Under the pieces are notes generated by a model. It did no database searches and was not told the DNA's origin. It saw nothing but the letters and a program-made list of their open reading frames with translations. Source: JACDBZ01 sp038233215 (GTDB taxonomy: Bacteria; Chloroflexota; Limnocylindria; QHBO01). Taken from it: a stretch of 64,000 bases of DNA. The translations under genes were made by a program, and so were the position numbers. The DNA lies in the NCBI GenBank assembly GCA_038233215.1, contig JBBSML010000013.1, forward strand, positions 4,015-68,014, written 5' to 3'. Every line of letters starts with the position of its first letter. The stretch's first letter is position 1. Below, piece after piece: positions 57,743-64,000 of the stretch.

Positions 57743-58606
57743 GTGGGCCTGGCCACGTCCGGCCCGGAGCTCGACCGGCAGATCGCCGAGGCCACGGATG
57801 TCGTGCGGCGCCGTTTCGCGGATGAGCCCACGCTGGCCATGCCCCGGATCGCCATTGTTCTGGGTTCCGGACTCGGCGGGCTGGTCGACCTGCTTGATGC
57901 CAGGCCTCGCGCGCGCCTGTCCTACGCGGACATTCCCAACGTCCCCGGCGCCACCGTCGAAGGCCATGCGGGCGAGCTGGTCGCCGGCAACGTGCGCGGA
58001 ATCCCGGCGATCATCCTCAGTGGTCGCGCGCACCCTTACGAGGGCTATACACACCGGGAGGCCACGCTGCTCCTACGCGCCGTGCTGGCACTGGGGGTCG
58101 AGACGGTCGTGCTCACCAATGCCGCTGGAGGGCTCAACCCTGACTACGATCCAGGCGACATGATGCTCATTGCCGATCAGATCAACCTGTCGGGCGAGAA
58201 TCCGCTTCTTGGGCCGAACCTGGACCGGTTCGGCCCGCGCTTTCCGCACCTGACCGACGCGTACGATCCGTCGCTGCGCCGGTCGGCTCACGAGTCGGCG
58301 GAGCGCACCGGCGTGACGTTGCGCGAGGGCGTGTACGTGATGCTGTCGGGTCCGGCCTACGAGACGCGCGCCGAGATGCGAATGCTCCGCGCAATCGGCG
58401 CCGACGCCGTGGGCATGAGCACGGCACACGAAACGATCGTTGCGCGTCATGCGAACCGGCGCGTCCTCGGCTTCAGTCTCATCACCAACAAGGCGACCGA
58501 GGACGTTGAGACCGGTGCCACGCACGAAGAGGTCATCGAGATGGGCCGCGTTGGTGCCACCGCCCTGGTGACGCTCTTGGGTGATCTGCTCCCGCGGCTG
58601 ACCTAG
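57743..58606 (+). CDS. Purine nucleoside phosphorylase
   Basis: A 287-residue trimeric-type PNP that splits purine nucleosides with phosphate. Motifs are IVLGSGLGGLVDLL (about 35-48), VEGHAGELVAGNV, LSGRAHPYEGYTHREA and NAAGGLNPDYDPGDMMLIAD, then the substrate region YVMLSGPAYETRAEMRMLRA (about 197-216) with GADAVGMSTAHE. GTG 57743 directly follows the PH gene stop. Confidence 0.93.
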   Translation: MGLATSGPELDRQIAEATDVVRRRFADEPTLAMPRIAIVLGSGLGGLVDLLDARPRARLSYADIPNVPGATVEGHAGELVAGNVRGIPAIILSGRAHPYEGYTHREATLLLRAVLALGVETVVLTNAAGGLNPDYDPGDMMLIADQINLSGENPLLGPNLDRFGPRFPHLTDAYDPSLRRSAHESAERTGVTLREGVYVMLSGPAYETRAEMRMLRAIGADAVGMSTAHETIVARHANRRVLGFSLITNKATEDVETGATHEEVIEMGRVGATALVTLLGDLLPRLT

Positions 58607-59224
58607 ATGGGCTTCGGCGATCTCTCTCTCGAGCGCTTGATCGCCGGTGCGGTCGCGCTGCTGGTGGGCCTGACATTCCACGAGTTCAGCCACGCTCTGG
58701 TCGCCGATACCCTGGGAGATCGGCGACCCCGCGCCATGGGTCGCCTGACGCTCAACCCCATAGCGCACGTCGATCCGATCGGCGCGCTGATGCTGGTGGT
58801 GGCGGGGTTCGGATGGGCGAAGCCGGTGATGGTCAACCCGGCTGCGCTGCGCGGCGGACGGCGTTCCATGGCGCTCGTCGCCTTCGCGGGACCGATTGCG
58901 AACGTGGTGGTTGCCACCGTCTTCGCGGTCGGCTTTCGCGCGATGGACCTCGCCGGGATCTCCAATGGCTTCGCACTGGATCTTGTCGCGCTCATCGTGC
59001 AGCTCAACATCCTGCTCGCCATCTTCAACCTGATCCCGATCCCACCCCTCGACGGCTACAACGTGGCGCTCGCGTACCTGCCGTCTCGACAGGCGCTGAT
59101 CGTCCAGCAGTACGCGCCGTACGGGGTGATCGTGCTGCTGCTGCTGATCTTCATCCCGGGCAGCCCGCTGCGCACCATCCTGGGCCTGGCCGCTCCCGTG
59201 ACGCGGGTGCTGATCGGTGCATAG
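58607..59224 (+). CDS. M50-family site-2-type metalloprotease
   Basis: A 205-residue intramembrane protease-like protein with about five hydrophobic segments. The zinc site HEFSH is at about residues 25-29 (LTFHEFSHALVAD). The distal motif FNLIPIPPLDGYNV (about 140-153) supplies the conserved NPDG-type Asp. It lacks a PDZ domain, as in the short subgroup. It may clip membrane-bound regulators, but no target is evident. It overlaps the HD gene by eight bases. Confidence 0.88.
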   Translation: MGFGDLSLERLIAGAVALLVGLTFHEFSHALVADTLGDRRPRAMGRLTLNPIAHVDPIGALMLVVAGFGWAKPVMVNPAALRGGRRSMALVAFAGPIANVVVATVFAVGFRAMDLAGISNGFALDLVALIVQLNILLAIFNLIPIPPLDGYNVALAYLPSRQALIVQQYAPYGVIVLLLLIFIPGSPLRTILGLAAPVTRVLIGA

Positions 59225-59702
59225 GGTCGGGCAGTTCGTCGCTCACGTGCGGGCGCGCGTGGATCCGCAGGAAACCGCGCTCGTGCGCCGTCTCCTCCCC
59301 GATTCGGGTGTGGTGCTGTTCGAGTCCATGCCGGTGGCGGACCGCCGTCACGCTCTCGACGTCGCCGGCAGACTGATCGTGATGGGCCATGACGACCGTG
59401 ACCTGCTCGGCGCCGCGCTGCTGCACGATGCTGGCAAAGGCCATCGGATGCGGCTCTGGCACCGCGTCGCGGGAGTTCTGCTTGAGGCAGCGGCGCCTTC
59501 GGCGCTTCGACGCCTCGCGAGGCCCGACACCACGTCGTGGCGCCATCCGTTCCATCTCTACCTTCACCATGCGCCGATGTCGGCGGCACTTGCCAGCGAT
59601 GCCGGCTGCGACCACCGGGTGGGGGCGTTCATCCGGGGCGACGTTGCCGACGCAGACGTGCAGCTCCTCCGAGCCCTGACCTCGGCCGATGACGCAAGCT
59701 GA
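59217..59702 (+). CDS. HD-domain phosphohydrolase-like protein
   Basis: A 161-residue protein with an HD-type metal site: HALDVAGRL (about 45-53), LLGAALLHDAGKGH (about 62-75, the HD pair) and further histidines at HPFHLYLHHAPMS. The family cleaves nucleotides or phosphodiesters, and the substrate is unknown. GTG 59217 overlaps the M50 gene and its end overlaps scpA by 14 bases. All are in one direction. Confidence 0.7.
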   Translation: MHRVGQFVAHVRARVDPQETALVRRLLPDSGVVLFESMPVADRRHALDVAGRLIVMGHDDRDLLGAALLHDAGKGHRMRLWHRVAGVLLEAAAPSALRRLARPDTTSWRHPFHLYLHHAPMSAALASDAGCDHRVGAFIRGDVADADVQLLRALTSADDAS

Positions 59703-60477
59703 CGGGGTGCAGCCGATCCTGGTCGAGGCCGATGCCGCCATTGCGGTGCCGGTCGGCGATGTCGAGTTCACACTTGCCCTGCCCGCCTTCGAGGGACCGC
59801 TGCAGCTGCTGCTCCACCTGATTGAGTCGCGCCAGCTCGACGTCCTGACCGTCCCGCTGGCCGACGTGGCTGATGCCTATGTCGAGCACCTGACCCGACA
59901 TCCGGTCGATGCGGCGAATCTCTCGGAGTTCGTTGTCATCGCCGGGCACCTGATCTACCTGAAGTCGAAGCGCATGCTCCCCGCCGAGCCGCTTCCGCCT
60001 CTGTCAGACGGGACGGGCGAGCCGGACGAGGACGAGTTGCGACGTCGACTGCTCGAGTACCGCGCCCTGCGCGACGCGGCCGTCCGCCTGGGGGCGCGAG
60101 ATGGCATACGGCCGCTCATGCGCCGCGAGCCGCGCGAATCAGACCTTCCCCAGGCACCCTCGGACCCGATGCCGGTCGCGGGTCTGGTTGCTGCGCTTGC
60201 GCGATTGGCGGCCGTCCCGGAGCCCGTGGCGCCGCCGCCGGGGATCGTCGCCCGCGAGATCACGATCGGCCAGCAGATCGGCGTGTTACGGAAGGCTCTC
60301 TCGCAGAACGGTCGCATCGTGCTCCAGTCGATCCTGGCACGGTGCCACTCGCGCACGGAGGCGGCCGTGACGTTTCTCGCCACACTGGAGCTTGTGCGGC
60401 GACGCCAGGTGACGGCGCGCCAGGAGCAGTTGTTCGGCCCGATCGTCGTGGAGTCGCTGGCGGATCCGAGCACATGA
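59689..60477 (+). CDS. scpA: Segregation and condensation protein ScpA
   Basis: A 262-residue kleisin that bridges SMC heads. The N-terminal signature is ALPAFEGPLQLLLHLIESRQLDVLTV (read as FEGPLQLLLHLIE about 27-39), followed by LSEFVVIAGHLIYLKSKRML (about 72-91). The C-terminal winged helix includes ILARCHSRTEAAVTFLATLE. The ~20-residue lead before the signature is normal. It is coupled (ATGA) to scpB. The smc gene is not in the window. Confidence 0.93.
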   Translation: MTQADGVQPILVEADAAIAVPVGDVEFTLALPAFEGPLQLLLHLIESRQLDVLTVPLADVADAYVEHLTRHPVDAANLSEFVVIAGHLIYLKSKRMLPAEPLPPLSDGTGEPDEDELRRRLLEYRALRDAAVRLGARDGIRPLMRREPRESDLPQAPSDPMPVAGLVAALARLAAVPEPVAPPPGIVAREITIGQQIGVLRKALSQNGRIVLQSILARCHSRTEAAVTFLATLELVRRRQVTARQEQLFGPIVVESLADPST

Positions 60478-61046
60478 GCGATGCGGAGATGCCCGACGAT
60501 CTGGAGGCATTTTATGAGGCGGTCCTGTTCATCGCGGAACGTCCGTTGAGCTCGACGGAGCTCGGTGAGCTGTCCAATATCCCGCGCCTCCAGGCCGAGG
60601 CCGCGCTGTCGTCGCTCGCCGAACTGTTGGACGAGAACGAGCGAGGGATTCGGCTCCAGCACCACGATGATGCGTGGCAGCTCGTCACCGCTCCCGCGGT
60701 CGGCGCGCGCTTGGCTATCTACGCGGCGCGCGAGGGGGCCCGCGTCTCGCCGGCCGCGCTCGAAGCGCTGGCCGTGGTGGCGTACCGGCAGCCGTGCACC
60801 CGGGCCGATGTCGAGCGCGTCCGCGGGGTTGACTCTGACTACGTGATGCGCTCGCTGCTTCATCGGCGGCTCGTGGTCGAGGTGGGGCGCCGGGAAACGC
60901 CCGGACGCCCGGTGCTGTTCGGGACCACCTTCACGTTCCTCGAGCGTTTCGGCCTGCTTTCCATCGAGGATCTGCCTCCGCTGTCGAGCGAGGCGGCGCA
61001 GCTGACGGCCCTGATCGAACCGACATCGGGCACCGATGGCGAGTGA
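60474..61046 (+). CDS. scpB: Segregation and condensation protein ScpB
   Basis: A 190-residue protein with two winged-helix domains: FYEAVLFIAERPLSSTELGEL (about 13-33) and LSPAALEALAVVAYRQPCTR-type sequence (ALEALAVVAYRQPCTRADVE, about 94-113), then RGVDSDYVMRSLLHRRLVVE. ScpB partners ScpA and SMC. It overlaps rluB by 11 bases. Confidence 0.93.
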   Translation: MSDAEMPDDLEAFYEAVLFIAERPLSSTELGELSNIPRLQAEAALSSLAELLDENERGIRLQHHDDAWQLVTAPAVGARLAIYAAREGARVSPAALEALAVVAYRQPCTRADVERVRGVDSDYVMRSLLHRRLVVEVGRRETPGRPVLFGTTFTFLERFGLLSIEDLPPLSSEAAQLTALIEPTSGTDGE

Positions 61047-61782
61047 GCGGCTCCAGAAGATCATGGCCCGCGCCGGACTCGCGTCGCGTCGGCGTGCCGA
61101 GCAGTTCGTCGCCGACGGCCGCGTTCGCGTCAACGGCACGGTGGCTCAGCTGGGGGCATCTGCCGATCCCGCTGTCGATCGAATCGAGGTCGACGGAACG
61201 CTGCTCCGACCGGCGACGCAGTCCATCCACCTGGCGGTTCACAAGCCCCCGGGTTTTCTCAGCTCGGCGTTCGACGAGCGCGGCCGGCGGTCGGTCGTGG
61301 GGTTGGTCGATGTCGGGGACGAACGTCTGTGGCCGGCGGGCCGCCTGGATGTCGAGTCCGAAGGCCTCATGATTCTCACCAACGACGGGGAGTGGGCGAA
61401 CCGCGTCGTCCACCCGCGCTACGGCAACGAGCGCGAATACGCGGCGCTCATCAGCCCCGCGCCGACCCGTGCAGTGATGCAGCAGCTGCGGGACGGCGTC
61501 GTGCTGGAGGACGGACCGGCGCGGCTCCTCGATGCTCGGTTTGCGTTGCCACCGCCCGAAGTGGAGCGAGACCGCGATGAGGCCGGGGCCTGGCTCCAGG
61601 TCCGGATCGGCGAAGGCCGAAAACGGGAGGTCCGACGACTGTTCAGGGCAGTGGACTCGCGCGTCGAGCGCCTGATTCGAACGCGGGTCGGGACGCTGCG
61701 GATCAGCGGGCTCCGCTCGGGACAGTGGCGCTATCTGCGTCCCGCCGAGGTTGCGGCCCTGGCGGGGGAGCGCAGACGATGA
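61036..61782 (+). CDS. rluB: 23S rRNA pseudouridine synthase (RluB/RsuA family)
   Basis: A 248-residue enzyme with an N-terminal S4 domain (ERLQKIMARAGLASRRRAEQ) and the RsuA/RluB catalytic domain. The catalytic Asp is in PAGRLDVESEGLMILTNDG (about 99-117). RKREVRRLFRAV near 195-206 is the conserved closing motif. rluB after scpAB and before cmk is a widely conserved order. Its stop overlaps cmk as ATGA. Confidence 0.93.
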   Translation: MASERLQKIMARAGLASRRRAEQFVADGRVRVNGTVAQLGASADPAVDRIEVDGTLLRPATQSIHLAVHKPPGFLSSAFDERGRRSVVGLVDVGDERLWPAGRLDVESEGLMILTNDGEWANRVVHPRYGNEREYAALISPAPTRAVMQQLRDGVVLEDGPARLLDARFALPPPEVERDRDEAGAWLQVRIGEGRKREVRRLFRAVDSRVERLIRTRVGTLRISGLRSGQWRYLRPAEVAALAGERRR

Positions 61783-62453
61783 CGGTCGCGGTCGCTATCG
61801 ACGGGCCTTCCGGTGCCGGGAAGAGCACCGTTGGGCACGCTCTCTCCCTGAGAATCAACGCTCGATTCGTCGACACCGGGCTGATGTATCGCGCGCTCAC
61901 CCTCGCCGCGCTGGAGCGCACGGTGGATCTCGATGACGGTGAAGCGCTCGGGATGCTGGCGATGACCTGCCCGATCGAGGTTGCGCGTCCGGCTCCTGGC
62001 ATGACGGATCGGCTCGAGACGGTCCTGCTCGACGGCCGCGACGTCACGTTGGAAGTTCGCGCGCCGATGGTCGAACGGGCCGTGAGCGCAGTGAGCCGCC
62101 ATGCCGAGGTGCGCGACGCAATGCTGGGCGTCCAGCGTGCCTCCGCGTGGGGTGACGATGTCGTGATGGTCGGCCGGGATATCGGAAGCGTCGTGCTGCC
62201 TGATGCGACGCTGAAGGTCTATCTCACCGCAGCAGCGCGGGTACGCGCCGAACGCCGGGCAGTCGAGATGGCTCGTCCGGACCGCGTCGAGGCGTACCTC
62301 GAGGAAATTCGGAATCGCGATGCTGCTGATTCCGGGCGGGAGGTCGCACCACTGCGCGTCCCGAGCGGCGCGCTGGTCCTGGACACCGGCGAGCTCGGTG
62401 TGCACGCCTGCGTCGCAGCCATCCAGGCAAGACTGGAGGCCATCGGTGCATAG
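61779..62453 (+). CDS. cmk: Cytidylate kinase
   Basis: A 224-residue P-loop kinase phosphorylating CMP and dCMP. Motifs are VAIDGPSGAGKSTVGHAL (about 5-22, Walker A), FVDTGLMYRALTLAAL, VMVGRDIGSVVLPDATLKVYLTA (read about 130-152) and the LID region with AERRAVEMAR. ATG 61779 overlaps the rluB stop. It overlaps plsC by eight bases. Confidence 0.95.
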   Translation: MTVAVAIDGPSGAGKSTVGHALSLRINARFVDTGLMYRALTLAALERTVDLDDGEALGMLAMTCPIEVARPAPGMTDRLETVLLDGRDVTLEVRAPMVERAVSAVSRHAEVRDAMLGVQRASAWGDDVVMVGRDIGSVVLPDATLKVYLTAAARVRAERRAVEMARPDRVEAYLEEIRNRDAADSGREVAPLRVPSGALVLDTGELGVHACVAAIQARLEAIGA

Positions 62454-63099
62454 CCGTCTCTGGTTCTTTCACCCGGCCGCATCCATCGTCGGTTGGCTGG
62501 GCCGCATCCTGTTCGGAGCTCGGATCGTGGGCACGGAGCACGTGCCGCGCGCGGGCGCGTTCATCCTCGTCGCTAATCACTGCTCCAACCTGGACCCGCC
62601 GCTGGTCGGGTGGGCAGCCGGCACGCGTATCGGCAGGGTGATTCATTTCATGGCCAAGATCGAGATGCGCGGTTGGCCGATCCTGGGCTGGTTGGCGACC
62701 AAGTCGGCCGTGGTGTTCGTCAGGCGTGGCGAGGGTGACCGCACCGCACAACGCCTCCTGCTCGAGTATGTGGCCGATGGGCGCCCAATCGGCCTTTTCG
62801 TGGAAGGCACCCGTTCTCGCGATGGTCACCTCAAGGCGGTGCTCCCCGGGGCCGCGTTTCTTGCCATGCGCTCGGGCGCGCCACTGCTGCCGGTCGGTAT
62901 CGCCGGCACCCAGCGCATCTTCCCGGGCAGGGCGCGCTGGCCGCATCCCACGCGCATCACCATCCGCATCGGTGAACCGTTCACGCTGGCGCATGCGCCC
63001 ACCGGACGATTGGACCGCACGGCGCTCGCAGCCGGGACCGCTCGGATCTCGAGCGAGATCGCCGCCCTCCTGCCACTCGAGCAGCAGCCGAAGGGATGA
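62446..63099 (+). CDS. plsC: 1-acyl-glycerol-3-phosphate acyltransferase
   Basis: A 217-residue membrane-associated acyltransferase of phospholipid synthesis. The motif I VANHCSNLDPPLVG (NHxxxxD, about 43-56), FVRRGEGDRTAQRLL, the motif III FVEGTRSRDGHLK and a LLPVGIAGTQRIFPG segment are present. GTG 62446 overlaps the cmk end. The cmk-plsC-ispH order is common in Gram-positive-type genomes. Confidence 0.92.
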   Translation: MHSRLWFFHPAASIVGWLGRILFGARIVGTEHVPRAGAFILVANHCSNLDPPLVGWAAGTRIGRVIHFMAKIEMRGWPILGWLATKSAVVFVRRGEGDRTAQRLLLEYVADGRPIGLFVEGTRSRDGHLKAVLPGAAFLAMRSGAPLLPVGIAGTQRIFPGRARWPHPTRITIRIGEPFTLAHAPTGRLDRTALAAGTARISSEIAALLPLEQQPKG

Positions 63100-63129
63100 C
63101 TCGGAACGGACCATCCGACGTATCCCTAA

Positions 63130-63135
63130 TAGAAT
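63130..63135 (+). promoter_or_regulatory. -10 box giving a predicted leaderless ispH mRNA
   Basis: TAGAAT ends seven bases before ATG 63143. The upstream in-frame ATG 63134 lies within the box, so 63143 is the better start. Confidence 0.5.
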
Positions 63136-63142
63136 GAACGTG

Positions 63143-64000
63143 ATGACAACGGCAACACGACCCGACGTTCGTATCGCCGAGCGCGCCGGCTTCTGCTACG
63201 GCGTGCGGCTGGCGATCGACAAGGCCAAGCACGCACGTACCGAGGGCAAGGACGTCACCACGCTCGGCCAGCTCGTGCACAACCCCGGGATCAAGGCCGA
63301 TCTGAGCGATCGTGGCATCCGCACCGCCGACCTCGCCGACCAGGTGGAGGGCGGGACGCTCGTGATCCGTGCCCATGGCGTTCCCAAGTCCGAGTTCGAC
63401 CAGGTGAATGGCAAGGAGAGCCTCGAGGTCATCGATGCCACCTGCACCTGGGTCCTCCAATCACAAAAGGCCGCCCGAGATCTCGCGGAGGCCGGATACA
63501 CGGTCTGCATCATCGGCCACGAGGATCATCCCGAGGTCAAGGGCGTTCGTTCATACGCCGGCGAGAAGCACGTCGTGGTCGACGACATGGACCGATCCAC
63601 CTGGGATCGCGTGCCGCGCACCAAGAAGATCGGCGTGCTGAGCCAGTCAACCATCCTGCCGACGAAGCTCGAGGAGTTCGCCGCGTTCTGCCTGCGCCGT
63701 GCTCACGACCTGCGGGTCATCAACACCGTCTGCCCCGTCACGCTGACCCGCCAGGATGACTCGGTCGTGCTGGCGAGGGAGGTCGACGCCATGATCGTGG
63801 TCGGCGGCAAGAACAGCTCGAACACCAAGGAGCTGGCCGTGAAATGCCGCGAGGTGCTGCCGGACACCGTCCACGTCGCCGATGCCGATGAGCTGGCGGC
63901 CGAGCACCGTGATTGGCTGCAGGGCAAGGCACGCATCGGTATCACCGGCGGCACGTCGACGCCGGAAATCGATCTCGAGGAGGTCCGCGAGCGCGTCTAC
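63143..64000 (+). CDS. ispH: 4-hydroxy-3-methylbut-2-enyl diphosphate reductase IspH (3' truncated by the window)
   Basis: The frame is open from ATG 63143 to the window end, 286 codons, so the C-terminus is missing. IspH is the last MEP-pathway enzyme and carries an Fe-S cluster. The three cluster cysteines are present: GFCYGVRLAIDKA near the start, DATCTWVLQSQKAA in the middle and NTVCPVTLTRQ later. Active-site segments QLVHNPGI, RAHGVPKSEF, GHEDHPEVKG and GGKNSSNT are intact, and TGGTSTPE lies near the edge. The start is chosen from the TAGAAT box seven bases upstream; ATG 63134 would add three residues. Confidence 0.93.
   Translation, partial: MTTATRPDVRIAERAGFCYGVRLAIDKAKHARTEGKDVTTLGQLVHNPGIKADLSDRGIRTADLADQVEGGTLVIRAHGVPKSEFDQVNGKESLEVIDATCTWVLQSQKAARDLAEAGYTVCIIGHEDHPEVKGVRSYAGEKHVVVDDMDRSTWDRVPRTKKIGVLSQSTILPTKLEEFAAFCLRRAHDLRVINTVCPVTLTRQDDSVVLAREVDAMIVVGGKNSSNTKELAVKCREVLPDTVHVADADELAAEHRDWLQGKARIGITGGTSTPEIDLEEVRERVY

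Overview
The window is high-GC bacterial DNA, about two thirds G+C by eye, and it is densely coded. Most genes overlap their neighbour by 1-4 bases (ATGA, GTGA or TGATG junctions). Gene content and order (comM-dprA-topA-xer, murJ-fem-murE-fem, rel-hisS, mnmA, alaS, an FtsA-like ATPase with a Baseplate_J-like membrane protein, ruvX-mltG, efp, xseAB, dxs, tlyA-nadK-recN, scpAB-rluB-cmk-plsC-ispH) suggest a non-photosynthetic Chloroflexota-type organism. That placement is inferred from protein style only. No rRNA, tRNA, CRISPR array or intact insertion sequence was seen.

Region 1 (1-8.57 kb) is a catabolic locus built around a divergent promoter near 4.1 kb. Leftward run an M24 metallopeptidase-fold hydrolase, a carbon-nitrogen hydrolase, an agmatinase-family ureohydrolase and a nucleotidyltransferase-like protein. 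Rightward run an acetylpolyamine amidohydrolase-type deacetylase, an Lrp/AsnC regulator, an APC permease and a metallophosphoesterase. Together they look like uptake and breakdown of a polyamine, guanidino or other acylated nitrogen compound.

Region 2 (8.6-14.85 kb) is accessory DNA: a coiled-coil protein with a nuclease-like C-terminus, a DUF2188 protein, an APH-fold kinase, a RibD/DHFR-like reductase, a HIT-like protein and several small unknowns. It carries several decayed pieces of ssb. Three of these lie next to a shared tail that is itself a piece of comM. The last tail runs directly into a comM that has lost its first ~90 codons.

Region 3 (14.85-35 kb) is core: comM (truncated), dprA, a secreted Ig-like/CAP protein, topA, xerC, murJ, two Fem-type transferases around murE, a YbaK deacylase, rel, hisS, a membrane protein, aspS, and a YgiN-like monooxygenase. 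Region 4 (35-48.4 kb) holds a lone ectC, a cysteine desulfurase with mnmA, DUF948/YtxH genes, alaS, the FtsA-like/Baseplate_J-like pair, ruvX, mltG, an M24 peptidase and efp. Region 5 (48.4-64 kb) holds xseAB, dxs, tlyA, an RHH regulator, nadK, recN, xerD, a PH/SHOCT protein, a purine nucleoside phosphorylase, an M50 protease, an HD protein, scpAB, rluB, cmk, plsC and ispH, which runs off the window end.

A recurring promoter style stands out. A TANNNT box sits 6-10 bases before the start codon of at least eleven genes, with no Shine-Dalgarno sequence in most of them. This predicts leaderless or almost leaderless mRNAs, and it also decides several start codons. The strongest candidate oddities are the ssb/comM scars beside the truncated comM, this promoter grammar, and a set of four evenly spaced near-palindromes upstream of the DUF948 gene.
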